NCBI RefSeq assembly: GCF_002001205.1
Contig: NZ_MUNZ01000093.1
Span: forward strand, 1-60,702
Direction: 5' to 3'
Length of the DNA: 60,702 nucleotides
Source of the DNA: Hydrogenophaga sp. A37
Lineage (GTDB): Bacteria > Pseudomonadota > Gammaproteobacteria > Burkholderiales > Burkholderiaceae_C
Part shown: positions 26,573 to 35,626 of the stretch, one piece after another
How the letters are laid out: each line of letters opens with the position of its first letter
Numbering within the stretch: the stretch's first letter is position 1
Position numbers and translations under genes: made by a program
Notes under the pieces: model-generated
The model's input: the letters and a program-made list of their open reading frames with translations, nothing else
Database searches by the model: none
What the model was told of the DNA's origin: nothing

Positions 26573-27790
26573 ATGCAACTCATCGATTCCATCCTCACCC
26601 AGGCGGCCGGCATCGCGGCTCTGCGCCGCGACATCCACGCCCACCCCGAGCTCTGTTTTGAAGAGGTGCGCACCGCCGACGTGGTGGTACAAAAGCTCAC
26701 CGAATGGGGCATTCCGGTGCGCCGGGGCATGGGCACCACCGGTGTGGTGGGCATCGTGCACGGCCGCGACGGTGGATCCTGCGGGCGAGCCATCGGCCTG
26801 CGCGCCGACATGGACGCCCTGCCCATGCAAGAGCACAACGACTTCGCCCACAAGAGCCAGCACGCCGGCAAGATGCACGCCTGCGGCCACGACGGCCACA
26901 CGGCGATGCTGCTGGCCGCGGCACAACACTTCGCGAAACACCGGAACTTCGACGGCACGGTCTACCTGATCTTCCAGCCGGCCGAAGAGGGCGGCGGCGG
27001 CGCGCGAGAGATGATCAAGGATGGTCTGTTCGAGCAGTTCCCGGTCGAGGCGGTTTTCGGCATGCACAACTGGCCGGGCCTGGCGGTGGGCAGCTTCGCC
27101 GCCAGCGCGGGGCCCGTGATGGCGTCGAGCAACGAGTTTCACATCGTCATCCGTGGCAAGGGTTCGCACGCCGCACTGCCGCACAACGGCATCGACCCGG
27201 TGCCCGTGGCCTGCCAGATGGTGATGGCCTTCCAGACCGTCATCACGCGCAACAAGAAGCCGGTGGACGCCGGCGTGATCTCGGTCACCATGATCCACAC
27301 CGGCGAGGCGACCAACGTGGTTCCCGACAGCTGCGAGATCCAGGGTACGGTGCGCACCTTCACCTACGAGGTGCTCGACATGATCGAGCGCCGCATGCAG
27401 GAGATCGCCGAACACACCAGCGCGGCCTTCGGCGCCACCTGCGAATTTCGGTTCAAACGCAACTACCCACCCACGATCAACCACGCCGCCGAAACCGCGT
27501 TCGCGCGCGAGGTCATGGCCGAGATCGTCGGGTCCGAGCGCGTGCTGGAGCAGGAGCCCACCATGGGTGCCGAAGACTTTGCCTACATGCTGCAGGCCCG
27601 CCCGGGCTGTTATGCCTTCATCGCCAATGGCGACGGCGCGCACCGCGAGATGGGGCACGGCGGTGGCCCCTGCATGTTGCACAACCCGAGCTACGACTTC
27701 AATGACGACCTGATCCCACTGGGCGCGACCTACTGGGTGCGGCTGGCCGAAAAGTGGCTCGCACGGGCACGCGAGGGGCAAGCGGCATGA
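26573..27790 (+). CDS. M20-family amidohydrolase (hippurate hydrolase-like)
   Basis: A 405-residue zinc amidohydrolase. It begins with the family pattern LRRDIHAHPELCFEE, then RADMDALPMQE, MHACGHDGHTAMLLAAA, FQPAEEGGGGAREM and MGAEDFAYML, which carry the metal ligands and catalytic Glu. The family cleaves N-acyl amino acids such as hippurate or N-acetyl amino acids. The ATG at 26573 has CCGGAGG upstream. Its stop overlaps the ATG of the next gene (ATGA), so translation is coupled. Confidence 0.92.
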   Translation: MQLIDSILTQAAGIAALRRDIHAHPELCFEEVRTADVVVQKLTEWGIPVRRGMGTTGVVGIVHGRDGGSCGRAIGLRADMDALPMQEHNDFAHKSQHAGKMHACGHDGHTAMLLAAAQHFAKHRNFDGTVYLIFQPAEEGGGGAREMIKDGLFEQFPVEAVFGMHNWPGLAVGSFAASAGPVMASSNEFHIVIRGKGSHAALPHNGIDPVPVACQMVMAFQTVITRNKKPVDAGVISVTMIHTGEATNVVPDSCEIQGTVRTFTYEVLDMIERRMQEIAEHTSAAFGATCEFRFKRNYPPTINHAAETAFAREVMAEIVGSERVLEQEPTMGAEDFAYMLQARPGCYAFIANGDGAHREMGHGGGPCMLHNPSYDFNDDLIPLGATYWVRLAEKWLARAREGQAA

Positions 27791-28902
27791 TCAATCCACA
27801 GCTGGCTTTTGCCCACTCGTATGCACGCGCCCGCGTTCAGTTTCTCGAAGGTGCCGCGACCGCTGGCATGGCGATCCAGAGCCACGTGCACCCGCTCACC
27901 GGGCGCGAGGGTGAAACCCTGGCCATGGACACGGCGCTGGACGGTTCGACCGATGCCGGGTGCCTGCTGATCGTCAGCAGCGCCTGTCACGGTGTGGAGG
28001 GGTTTTGTGGCTCGGGGGTGCAGGTGTTTGCTGCGCACGACGCTGAATGGCGCGCGCACGCCAAGGCCGCTGATGTGGCGGTGCTCTACATCCACGCGCT
28101 CAACCCGCACGGCTTTTCCCACCTGCGCCGCGTGACCCACGAGAACGTGGACCTCAACCGCAACTTTCCCGATTTCAGCCGACCGTTGCCGGTCAACCCG
28201 GCCTATGACGAGCTGCACAGCGCACTGGTGCCCAAGGAGTGGCCGCCCAACGCGGACACCGAGGCCCGCATCGCCCACTACATCGGCCGGCATGGCCTCG
28301 GTCGCTACCAGGCGGCGGTGTCACAGGGCCAACACCACCACCCGGACGGCTTGTTCTATGGCGGCATCGCGCCCACCTGGAGCCATCTGATGTTGCGGCA
28401 GGTGTTGCGCCAGCACGCCCGGTCAGCGCGGCACATCGCATGGATCGATTTGCACACCGGCCTCGGCCCGAGCGGTCTGGGCGAGCGCATCTTTGCCGGC
28501 CGCGATGACGTGGAAGCGATGCGGCGCGCGCGCGCCTGGTGGGGGGGCGACGGGCAGACCCCGGTGACCTCGATCTACGACGGCACATCCAACTCGGCCA
28601 GACTCACAGGGCTCATGTGGAGCGCTGTGTACGAGGAATGCCCGCAGGCCGAGTACACCGGTGTGGCCATGGAGTACGGCACCTTGCCGTTGCTGGATGT
28701 GCTCAATGCCTTGCGTGGTGATCACTGGCTGCACCAGCAACCCGACGCCCCCGCCGGGTTGCGCGCGGCGATTCAGCGGCGCATGAAAGATGCGTTTTAT
28801 GTCGACACCGACGATTGGCGCGCCCAGGTCGTGGTGCAGGCCCGGCAGGCGATGTTTCAGGCCGTGGACGGTCTGCGCCGCCGCAGCAGTGTCAGTGCGT
28901 GA
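27787..28902 (+). CDS. M14-family metallopeptidase, DUF2817
   Basis: A 371-residue protein of the DUF2817 branch of M14 zinc carboxypeptidases. The zinc-binding HxxE is SACHGVEGFCGSG, and a further metal or substrate block is HALNPHGFSHLRRVTHENVD then LNRNFPDF. HIAWIDLHTGLGPSGLGE gives the third zinc ligand. A catalytic-type Glu falls in GVAMEYGTLP. Coupled to the amidohydrolase by an ATGA overlap, it probably shares a peptide or amide-catabolic job. The binding-protein gene upstream may bring in the substrate (inference). Confidence 0.85.
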   Translation: MINPQLAFAHSYARARVQFLEGAATAGMAIQSHVHPLTGREGETLAMDTALDGSTDAGCLLIVSSACHGVEGFCGSGVQVFAAHDAEWRAHAKAADVAVLYIHALNPHGFSHLRRVTHENVDLNRNFPDFSRPLPVNPAYDELHSALVPKEWPPNADTEARIAHYIGRHGLGRYQAAVSQGQHHHPDGLFYGGIAPTWSHLMLRQVLRQHARSARHIAWIDLHTGLGPSGLGERIFAGRDDVEAMRRARAWWGGDGQTPVTSIYDGTSNSARLTGLMWSAVYEECPQAEYTGVAMEYGTLPLLDVLNALRGDHWLHQQPDAPAGLRAAIQRRMKDAFYVDTDDWRAQVVVQARQAMFQAVDGLRRRSSVSA

Positions 28903-28932
28903 TCACGCGGATCGGCGCCGGGTGCGATTTGT

Positions 28933-29706
28933 TCAGCCGTCGAGGTCGGCTCTGGCCGCGGTGAGGTAGAGCTGTTCCATCGCGTCCAGCGGCTCGAAGG
29001 CGTTGGCCTGCTCGCGCAGTTGCGTGGCCCGCTCCAGCCCCCGCTCGCCCTCCAGCATCAGCAACCCGTTCGCGAACTCGTGCATCGTCACCGCCGACCT
29101 GGGATTGAGCAACAGGGCTTTCTCATACAGCTCCAGCGCCGCGCACTTGCGCGCGCCATGCACCAGGTTGCCGATCAGTTCGCCGACCTTGTCGATGACT
29201 TCCGCGTGAAAGCTGGCGAGCGCCAGGTGCGCGTCGGCGTGGTGCGGTGCCAGCTTGATGGTGGTGTCCAGGGCACGCCGTACCGTGCTACCCAATCCTT
29301 TGGCCAAAGCCCTCGCCACACTCACACCCTGGCTGTAGCGGCCCAGTGCATAGCCTTGCCAGTACCAGGCGCCGGGGAGGTCTGGCGCAAGGCCTTGCTG
29401 TTGTTGGGCGCGTTCCGCGGCGCTCAGCAGGCGCTCAAGCCGGGCCGGCTCGCTCGGTTCGACATACGTGGCGTGGATGCAGGCGGCCTTGTTGGCCAGG
29501 GTGAATCCTGAAGGGCCCAGCGCCAGCGCGGCGAGCGAAGCGGCTTCGAACGCCCCGTTGTGGTACAGCACCCACGCGTCCATCAGCGCCGCATCGGTGG
29601 GCAACGGTTCGGCGTCGCCGGCGTGCAGGTGGGCCCAATGCCCGACGATGCTGTCGCGGTTGTATTGAAAAACGCCAGCGTACGGGCAAGGTGTCCAAGA
29701 AGGCAT
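28933..29706 (-). CDS. TPR-like protein of unknown function
   Basis: A 257-residue cytoplasmic protein that I do not recognise by name. The middle and end are helical and look like tetratricopeptide repeats: LGSTVRRALDTTIKLAPHHADAHLALASFH and CAALELYEKALLLNPRSAVTMHEFANGL hold the A-x-x-P-x-N-type spacing (motifs shown in pieces of the protein at about residues 150-225). The ATG at 29706 lies 19 bases beyond the TetR stop, so it is the last gene of a patatin-TetR-TPR unit. Confidence 0.65.
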   Translation of the reverse strand: MPSWTPCPYAGVFQYNRDSIVGHWAHLHAGDAEPLPTDAALMDAWVLYHNGAFEAASLAALALGPSGFTLANKAACIHATYVEPSEPARLERLLSAAERAQQQQGLAPDLPGAWYWQGYALGRYSQGVSVARALAKGLGSTVRRALDTTIKLAPHHADAHLALASFHAEVIDKVGELIGNLVHGARKCAALELYEKALLLNPRSAVTMHEFANGLLMLEGERGLERATQLREQANAFEPLDAMEQLYLTAARADLDG

Positions 29707-29725
29707 GGCGCGCGTCCCTGGGTCT

Positions 29726-30385
29726 TCAGGCCGGCTGCTGGTAGGCACCGGTGAGCTGCAGCAAGTGCTGACGCTGGCCGGCCTCCAGGTAGGGCGCCAG
29801 CAGGTTGAGCACATGCTGCGCGCCGCGCAGCAGGGCCTTCTGGGCGTTGTCGGGTTCGAGCGCATGGCGCGGATCGCGCACATACTCGAAGCTCAGCCAG
29901 TAGGTGAGCAGCACCACCATGCAGTTGGCCGTGGGTTCGAGTTCGCGGGCATCGAGGTCGATGGCGCCAGCGCGGCTCATGCCCGAGAGCAGGCTGCGGA
30001 TGGCGCGGGTCTTGTTTTTCAGGACGCCCTGAAAGCGGGTTTCGAGCAGGCGATTTTTCGACAGCAGGTCGTTGAGGTCGCGGTACAGAAAGCGGTATTC
30101 CCAGACGATCTCGAACAGCGAGTGCAGGAAGAACCAGGCGTCTTCCACGTTGCGCACGCCGTCGCTCGCCTGCAGCAGATCGCCCAGCGCCTTTTCGTAG
30201 CGCTCGAACAGCGAGTTGATCAGCTCGTCTTTGGCCGGGTAGTGGTAGTACAGGTTGCCCGGGCTGATGCCCAGCTCCGCCGAGATCAGGGTGGTGGAGA
30301 CATTGGGTTCCCCGAACCGGTTGAACAGCTCCAGCGAGACCTCAAGGATGCGCTCGGCGGTGCGGCGGGGGGCTTTTTTCACCAT
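29726..30385 (-). CDS. TetR-family transcriptional regulator, PhaD-like
   Basis: A 219-residue regulator. The HTH is at the N-terminus: RILEVSLELFNRFGEPNVST, then LISAELGISPGNLYYHYPAK, which is very like Pseudomonas PhaD. The C-terminal ligand domain is about residues 75-210. PhaD controls phasin genes, and a phasin gene lies 1.4 kb upstream on the same strand, so control of granule or lipid genes is likely (inference). It starts 10 bases after the patatin gene and is followed by the TPR gene. Confidence 0.88.
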   Translation of the reverse strand: MVKKAPRRTAERILEVSLELFNRFGEPNVSTTLISAELGISPGNLYYHYPAKDELINSLFERYEKALGDLLQASDGVRNVEDAWFFLHSLFEIVWEYRFLYRDLNDLLSKNRLLETRFQGVLKNKTRAIRSLLSGMSRAGAIDLDARELEPTANCMVVLLTYWLSFEYVRDPRHALEPDNAQKALLRGAQHVLNLLAPYLEAGQRQHLLQLTGAYQQPA

Positions 30386-30395
30386 GGCTCAGCTC

Positions 30396-31625
30396 TCAGG
30401 CGGGCTGCGTCTGCAGCCGGTGTTGCAAGGTGTCGAGCGTGGCATGCAGCCGGTCCAGCGCGGCGGGGCGGCGCCGTCGGGGCGGCGCGAGCAGGTGGCG
30501 CTGGCGGTCATGGATCACGTCCATGTCCAGCGTCACGCCATGGCGCTGCAGGCGCGGCGCAAGCACCGCAGCGCGCTGGCGCAAGAGCCGCCGTGTCTGC
30601 TGGTAGGCGTGTTCGGCCAGTTCGCGGCGCTGGCGGTAGCTGAAGGTGTTGGCGAAGAACAGCTCGGCGTCGGTTTGGTCGGGTTCGATCAGCACGATGT
30701 CGGTGTCGGGGTAGGCGCGTTCGTAGTGCTTGAAACCCAGCGCCAGCCGGGAGTGGATCATGGAGCGAAAGGTCTGGCTCATCACCGCTGGCAGGCCGCC
30801 CTCGACCAGCGACGGAATGCGGGTCGTGTGGCTGGCGCGCGGGTCGGCGTGAAATGGCACGAGCGGATTCAGGCAGAGCAGCAGGTCAATGCCTTCATCC
30901 AGCGCCACCGTGGCGTGCACCGTCTTCTTCAGCGCGCCATCCACGTAATGTTTGCCTTCGATCTCCACCGGCGGGAACAGGCCGGGCAGGGCGGCGCTGG
31001 CCTGGATCGCACGCGAGATCGGCACATGGTCCCAGCCCGGTTGGCCAAACGGTGCGGCCTCGCCGGTGTCGAGTTCGGTCGCAACCAGGGTCAGGCGCGC
31101 GCGCAGGCGGCGGAAGTCGTTGCTGCGACCGGGTTTGTCGAAGAGGCGCTGAACTTGCAGGTGAATGCCTTCGTTGTCGAGCACGCCCGTGGGCAGCGCA
31201 GCACCCATGCGCTCGAAGGCGTTGGTGAGGCTTTTGCCTTGTGCGGCCCAGGCCCAGAGCGCGCCACCCAGCAGGCCCGGGATTCGCTTGGCCCGATCGC
31301 CCAGCTCGCTCCACGCGGGCTTCATCAGGCAGGCCGGGTCAAAGTGGTCGTCGTCCTGGCGGTCTTCGATGAAGGCCTCGCAGAGCTGGCGCGGGGTGAT
31401 GCCGTTGGCCAGGCCCGCCGCAATGAAGCCACCAGCCGACACGCCCACATAGTGATCGCAGCCGTTGAAGTCCAGGCCCTGAAGGGCGTCGGACAACGCA
31501 CAGAGCGCGCCGATTTCGTAGATGGCGCCGAGCGGACCGCCACCGGCAAAGGCCAGCGCGATGCGCGGCCGGTTGCGGCGGGTGTCCTTCGATCGGGCAG
31601 CGGGGGCTTTGCGTGAGGACGTCAT
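30396..31625 (-). CDS. Patatin-like phospholipase
   Basis: A 409-residue cytoplasmic lipid acyl hydrolase. The oxyanion loop is IALAFAGGGPLGAIYEIGAL, the nucleophile Ser is in GVSAGGFIAAG, and the Asp of the dyad is in YVDGALKKTVH. No signal peptide is present (the start is basic, MTSSRKAPAARSKDTRR). The ATG at 31625 is preferred over one 30 bases upstream because it keeps the basic start and normal length. It heads a unit with the PhaD-like regulator and the TPR protein. Release of fatty acids from storage lipid is a fair guess. Confidence 0.88.
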   Translation of the reverse strand: MTSSRKAPAARSKDTRRNRPRIALAFAGGGPLGAIYEIGALCALSDALQGLDFNGCDHYVGVSAGGFIAAGLANGITPRQLCEAFIEDRQDDDHFDPACLMKPAWSELGDRAKRIPGLLGGALWAWAAQGKSLTNAFERMGAALPTGVLDNEGIHLQVQRLFDKPGRSNDFRRLRARLTLVATELDTGEAAPFGQPGWDHVPISRAIQASAALPGLFPPVEIEGKHYVDGALKKTVHATVALDEGIDLLLCLNPLVPFHADPRASHTTRIPSLVEGGLPAVMSQTFRSMIHSRLALGFKHYERAYPDTDIVLIEPDQTDAELFFANTFSYRQRRELAEHAYQQTRRLLRQRAAVLAPRLQRHGVTLDMDVIHDRQRHLLAPPRRRRPAALDRLHATLDTLQHRLQTQPA

Positions 31626-31688
31626 GCGATTGAGTGTAGACCGGCCGTGTGGCACGCCATGCTGCGTCGCAGCACAAACACGGGGCGT

Positions 31689-31711
31689 AAAAAAGGGGCG
31701 CCTCGCGCCCC
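31689..31711 (-). terminator. Rho-independent terminator after the phasin gene
   Basis: On the minus strand GGGGCGCGAGGCGCCCC forms a stable hairpin and is followed by six T. It lies just past the phasin stop and before the patatin start. Confidence 0.9.
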
Positions 31712-31748
31712 GGTTGCTGCGTGCAAACGGTGTGCACGGTCAGCGGTT

Positions 31749-32276
31749 TCAGGCCTTCTTGGCCCGGGCAGGGGTTTTGCGGGCGACTGGCTTCGCTTCG
31801 ACCTTGGCCGGCGCTGCCTTCCGCGTGGGTGCCTTGGGCACGGCGGTGGCCTTGATGCCCTGTTTTTGCACCAGTGCGTTCAGGGCATCGATGCGCTCAA
31901 TCAGCGCGTCAATGTCGCGCGCCGAGGGCACGCCCAGCTTGTTCAGGGCTTTGGCGACGCGGTCTTCAAAGATGTTCTCCAGCTTGTCCCACTGGCCGGC
32001 GGCCTTGGACGAAATCTCGTTGGCCATGCCGCTCATGCGGTTGGTGGCTTCCGAAATGCGCTCTTCGGCCACGGCCTGGGTCTTGCGCTGAATCGACAGG
32101 CCTTCCTTGACCAGCGATTCAAACGCCTTGCCGCCTTCTTCCTGCGCCTTGGAAAACGCGCCGAGGCCGGCCAGCCAGATCTGCTGCGCGGAGTCCTTGA
32201 TGGCGCCGGACAGAGGGGAGCCGGAGGCGGCGGTGCTGGCTTTGGCGGTGCCGGATTTTTGTGTCTTGGTGACCAT
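31749..32276 (-). CDS. Phasin family, PhaF/PhaI-type granule-associated protein
   Basis: A 175-residue protein of the poly(hydroxyalkanoate) granule-associated family (PF05597). The granule-binding part is IWLAGLGAFSKAQEEGGKAF then ESLVKEGLSIQRKTQAVAEE. A coiled region follows (KALNKLGVPSARDIDALIER), and the tail is Ala/Pro/Lys-rich (KPVARKTPARAKKA), like the histone-like DNA-binding tail of PhaF. The ATG at 32276 follows CGGAGTTT. A strong terminator ends the gene. It is divergent from the fatty acyl-CoA reductase gene, which hints at lipid-body association of both. Confidence 0.9.
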   Translation of the reverse strand: MVTKTQKSGTAKASTAASGSPLSGAIKDSAQQIWLAGLGAFSKAQEEGGKAFESLVKEGLSIQRKTQAVAEERISEATNRMSGMANEISSKAAGQWDKLENIFEDRVAKALNKLGVPSARDIDALIERIDALNALVQKQGIKATAVPKAPTRKAAPAKVEAKPVARKTPARAKKA

Positions 32277-32492
32277 GGGGAAACTCCGTTGAAGGTTGAC
32301 GGGGGGTGTGCTCGGCAGAGCGGCAAGCCGTTCTGCAACGGGGTCAATGTACGTGCGCGCCTTGGGGCCTGTGTAGGGTGTCGCAACTAAATCCCGAAGG
32401 CTTTTCCACGGGTTTGTGCTGAATCCACGGGGCTCGGGCATGGTGAAGAATGGCGGGCTGTGCCCGAAATCAACGACCTCAGGAGAACCGCC

Positions 32493-34478
32493 ATGCATTA
32501 CTTCGTCACCGGTGCCACCGGCTTCATCGGCAAACGCCTCGTCAAGAAACTGCTGGAGCGCAAAGGGTCCGTGGTGCACTTTTTGTTGCGCCAGGAAAGC
32601 GAGTCCAAAGTGCCCGCCTTGCGCGAGTACTGGGGTGTGAGCGCAGCGCGCGCGGTGCCGGTCTTTGGTGATCTCACGACCAAAAAACTGGGGGTGAGCG
32701 CCGAGGCCGTGAAGTCGCTCAAGGGGCAGATCGACCACTTCTATCACCTGGCCGCCGTGTACGACCTGGAGGCCGACGCCGAGAGCCAGATCGCCGTCAA
32801 CGTGGACGGCACACGCAACACGGTGGAGTTCGCCAAGGCCATTGCCGCAGGGCACTTCCACCACGTGTCCTCGATCGCCGCCGCCGGTCTCTACGAGGGT
32901 GTGTTCCGCGAAGACATGTTTGACGAGGCCGAGGGGCTCGATCACCCGTACTTCATGACCAAGCACGAGAGCGAAAAAATCGTGCGCCAGGAGTGCAAGG
33001 GCCCATGGACGGTGTACCGGCCCGCGGCCGTGGTCGGCGACAGCCGCACCGGCGAGATGGACAAGATCGACGGGCCTTACTACTTCTTCAAGCTGATCCA
33101 GCGCATGCGCCAGATCCTGCCGCCATGGATGCCCAGCGTCGGCCTGGAAGGCGGGCGCATCAACATCGTGCCGGTGGATTTTGTGGTGGATTCTCTCGAT
33201 CACATCAGCCATCAGAAGCGCGCCAGCGGCAAATGCTTCCACCTCGTGGACCCCATGGGCTACCGCGTGGGCGATGTGCTGGACATCCTGAGCAAGGCCG
33301 CACACGCGCCCAAGATGAACCTGTTCATCAATGCTGCGCTGATGGGCTTCATTCCCAAGAGCGTGAAGAAAGGGCTGATGGCGCTGGCGCCGGTGCGCCG
33401 CGTCTACCGCGCGGTGATGCAAGACCTCGGCTTGCCCGAGGACATGATGACCTTCGTCAACTACCCCACGCGCTTCGACTGCCGTGAGACGCAGGCCGCG
33501 CTCAAGGGCAGCGGCATCGCGTGTCCCGATTTCAAGGACTACGCCTGGCGCCTGTGGGACTACTGGGAGCGCCACCTCGACCCCGACCTGCACATCGACC
33601 GCAGCCTCAAGGGCACCGTGGCCGGCAAGGTGGTGCTGGTCACGGGCGGCAGCTCGGGCATCGGCCTGGCGGCGGCGCACAAGTTCGCCGAGGCGGGCGC
33701 GCTCACGATCATCTGCGGGCGCGACCAGGACAAGCTGGATGAGGCCTGCAAGGAAGCCAAAGACAAGGGCTACCAGTTCATCGCCTACCCGGCCGACATC
33801 GCCGACATGGCCGACGCCGACCGCTTCGTGCAACTGCTGGTCGCCAACCACGGCGGCGTGGACTTTTTGATCAACAACGCGGGCCGCTCGATCCGCCGCG
33901 CCATCGAAGGCAGCTACGACCGCTTCCACGATTACGAACGCACCATGCAGCTCAACTATTTCGGCTGCCTGCGCGTGACCATGGGCCTGTTGCCCGGTAT
34001 GGTGGCGAAGAAGAAGGGCCATGTGGTCAACATCAGCTCCATCGGTGTGTTGACCAACGCGCCGCGCTTCAGCGCCTACGTGGCCAGCAAGGCCGCGTTG
34101 GACGCCTGGACCCGTTGCGCCTCCAGCGAGTTTGCCGACCAAGGCATCAGCTTCACCACCATCAACATGCCGCTGGTGCGAACACCCATGATCGCGCCCA
34201 CGCAGATCTACAAGAACGTGCCCACGCTGGCGCCGGAAGAGGCGGCCGACATGATCGCGCAGGCCTGCATCTTCAAGCCGGTGCGCATCGCCACGCGCCT
34301 GGGGGTGACGGGGCAGGTGCTGCACGCGTTCGTGCCGCGCATCGCGCAGATCGTGATGAACACGAGCTTCCGCATGTTCCCGGATTCGTCGGCTGCGAAG
34401 GGCGAAAAGGGCGCGAAACCTCAGCTGTCGCCGGAGGCGGTGGCCATGCAACAGATGATGCGCGGCATTCACTTCTGA
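32493..34478 (+). CDS. Alcohol-forming fatty acyl-CoA reductase (two-domain SDR)
   Basis: A 661-residue protein whose whole length and order match the Marinobacter fatty acyl-CoA reductase (Maqu_2507 type). Residues 1-370 are an extended SDR with GATGFIG at 7-13, [15 protein letters not shown] and [10 protein letters not shown]; residues about 378-640 are a classical SDR with TGGSSGIG and YVASKAALD. The N-terminal half reduces acyl-CoA or aldehyde and the other the partner step, giving a fatty alcohol with NADPH. The ATG at 32493 has CAGGAG upstream. Together with WS/DGAT it makes a wax-ester route. The two-domain form is the natural family architecture, not a fusion error. Confidence 0.92.
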   Translation: MHYFVTGATGFIGKRLVKKLLERKGSVVHFLLRQESESKVPALREYWGVSAARAVPVFGDLTTKKLGVSAEAVKSLKGQIDHFYHLAAVYDLEADAESQIAVNVDGTRNTVEFAKAIAAGHFHHVSSIAAAGLYEGVFREDMFDEAEGLDHPYFMTKHESEKIVRQECKGPWTVYRPAAVVGDSRTGEMDKIDGPYYFFKLIQRMRQILPPWMPSVGLEGGRINIVPVDFVVDSLDHISHQKRASGKCFHLVDPMGYRVGDVLDILSKAAHAPKMNLFINAALMGFIPKSVKKGLMALAPVRRVYRAVMQDLGLPEDMMTFVNYPTRFDCRETQAALKGSGIACPDFKDYAWRLWDYWERHLDPDLHIDRSLKGTVAGKVVLVTGGSSGIGLAAAHKFAEAGALTIICGRDQDKLDEACKEAKDKGYQFIAYPADIADMADADRFVQLLVANHGGVDFLINNAGRSIRRAIEGSYDRFHDYERTMQLNYFGCLRVTMGLLPGMVAKKKGHVVNISSIGVLTNAPRFSAYVASKAALDAWTRCASSEFADQGISFTTINMPLVRTPMIAPTQIYKNVPTLAPEEAADMIAQACIFKPVRIATRLGVTGQVLHAFVPRIAQIVMNTSFRMFPDSSAAKGEKGAKPQLSPEAVAMQQMMRGIHF

Positions 34479-34492
34479 GTGTCTTTGGCCAC

Positions 34493-34523
34493 GGACCGGC
34501 GGAGCCGGGTCCGCGGTGTTCTG
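34493..34523 (+). repeat. Dispersed intergenic repeat, family A, short copy
   Basis: Only the right half is kept: CACGGACCGGCGGAGCCGGG, then TCCGCGGTG, which fold on themselves. It lies 15 bases after the stop of the reductase gene. Confidence 0.5.
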
Positions 34524-34591
34524 AATGGCGGATCTGCGGTGCGGCGCGACCTACAATTTGGCGGCCCTCTCTTTTCACATGCCCATCCGCC

Positions 34592-35500
34592 ATGACCAGC
34601 CCTGACCATACCCCCATCGACCTCTCTCACATCCAGCCCCGCGAAAAAGCCGAGATCCTGGCCCAGGCCTTGCCCTACATCCGCAAGTACCACGGCAAGA
34701 CCATGGTCATCAAGTACGGCGGCAACGCCATGACCGACCCGGCCCTGCAGCAGGACTTTGCCGAAGACGTGGTGCTGCTGAAGCTGGTGGGCATCAACCC
34801 GGTGGTGGTGCACGGCGGTGGCCCGCAGATCGAGACGCTGTTGCAGCGCCTGGGCAAGAAGGGTCAGTTCATCCAGGGCATGCGCGTGACCGACGCCGAA
34901 ACCATGGAGGTGGTCGAGTGGGTGCTGGGCGGTGAGGTGCAGCAGGACATCGTGGGCTTGATCAACGCCGCCGGCGGCAAGGCCGTGGGCCTGACCGGAC
35001 GCGACGGCGCGATGATCCGCGCGCAGAAGCTGCGCCTGGCAGATCAGAAAGACCCGGGTCTGGAACACGATGTGGGCCAGGTGGGCGACATCGTCAGCAT
35101 CGATCCCAGCGTGGTCCAGGCACTGCAGGACGACCAGTTCATTCCCGTGGTCAGCCCCATCGGCTTTGGCGAGAAGAACGAGAGCTACAACATCAACGCC
35201 GACGTGGTGGCCGCCAAGCTGGCGACTGTGCTGCAGGCCGAGAAATTGCTGATGCTCACCAACATCCGTGGTGTGCTGGACAAGGATGGCAAGCTGATGA
35301 CCGAGTTGACACCGCGTCGCATCGACGAACTCGTGGAGGACGGCACGATCAGTGGCGGCATGATCCCCAAGATCGCGGGCGCGCTGGACGCCGCCAAAAG
35401 CGGCGTGAACGCGGTGCACATCATCGACGGCCGCGTGCCGCACGCTTTGCTGCTGGAGGTGCTGGGGGACCAGCCCTTCGGCACCATGATCAAGTCATGA
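34592..35500 (+). CDS. argB: Acetylglutamate kinase
   Basis: A 302-residue cytoplasmic kinase for the second step of arginine synthesis. Motifs: [23 protein letters not shown], the binding block [20 protein letters not shown], and [18 protein letters not shown]. The N-terminal extension ([12 protein letters not shown]) is the form that makes hexameric, arginine-inhibited enzymes. The ATG at 34592 is preferred over an earlier, out-of-frame ATG at 34579. Its nearness to slmA is usual for Burkholderiales; here a two-component pair stands between them. Confidence 0.96.
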   Translation: MTSPDHTPIDLSHIQPREKAEILAQALPYIRKYHGKTMVIKYGGNAMTDPALQQDFAEDVVLLKLVGINPVVVHGGGPQIETLLQRLGKKGQFIQGMRVTDAETMEVVEWVLGGEVQQDIVGLINAAGGKAVGLTGRDGAMIRAQKLRLADQKDPGLEHDVGQVGDIVSIDPSVVQALQDDQFIPVVSPIGFGEKNESYNINADVVAAKLATVLQAEKLLMLTNIRGVLDKDGKLMTELTPRRIDELVEDGTISGGMIPKIAGALDAAKSGVNAVHIIDGRVPHALLLEVLGDQPFGTMIKS

Positions 35501-35502
35501 AG

Positions 35503-35583
35503 CACCCCCTGCGCCGCCTTCGGCGTCACCCCCCAGGGAGGCGATGCCAGTGGCCCGGCAAAGCCGGTTCCACGGCATCCTGG
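35503..35583 (+). repeat. Dispersed intergenic repeat, family A, well-preserved copy
   Basis: It begins two bases past the argB stop: CACCCCCTGCGCCGCCTTCG, GGCGTCACCCCCCAGGGAGG, then CCCGGCAAAGCCGGTTCC. Both hairpins are present. Confidence 0.8.
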
Positions 35584-35626
35584 CCGTTGGTTCGCGCGGC
35601 TGAACTGAGTTTTCATTGGCTATGAC

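Noticed and set aside
31749..34472. Very long open frame antisense to the fatty acyl-CoA reductase and the phasin
   Set aside because: It joins the true phasin frame with a non-coding antisense stretch of the reductase. The reductase on the plus strand matches a known enzyme end to end, and the antisense translation (His/Ala/Val-rich) matches nothing. Only the phasin part, from ATG 32276, is real.
32493..34478. Artificial fusion of two SDR genes
   Set aside because: Two Rossmann units in one frame looked suspect, but this order and length are those of the known Marinobacter-type reductase.
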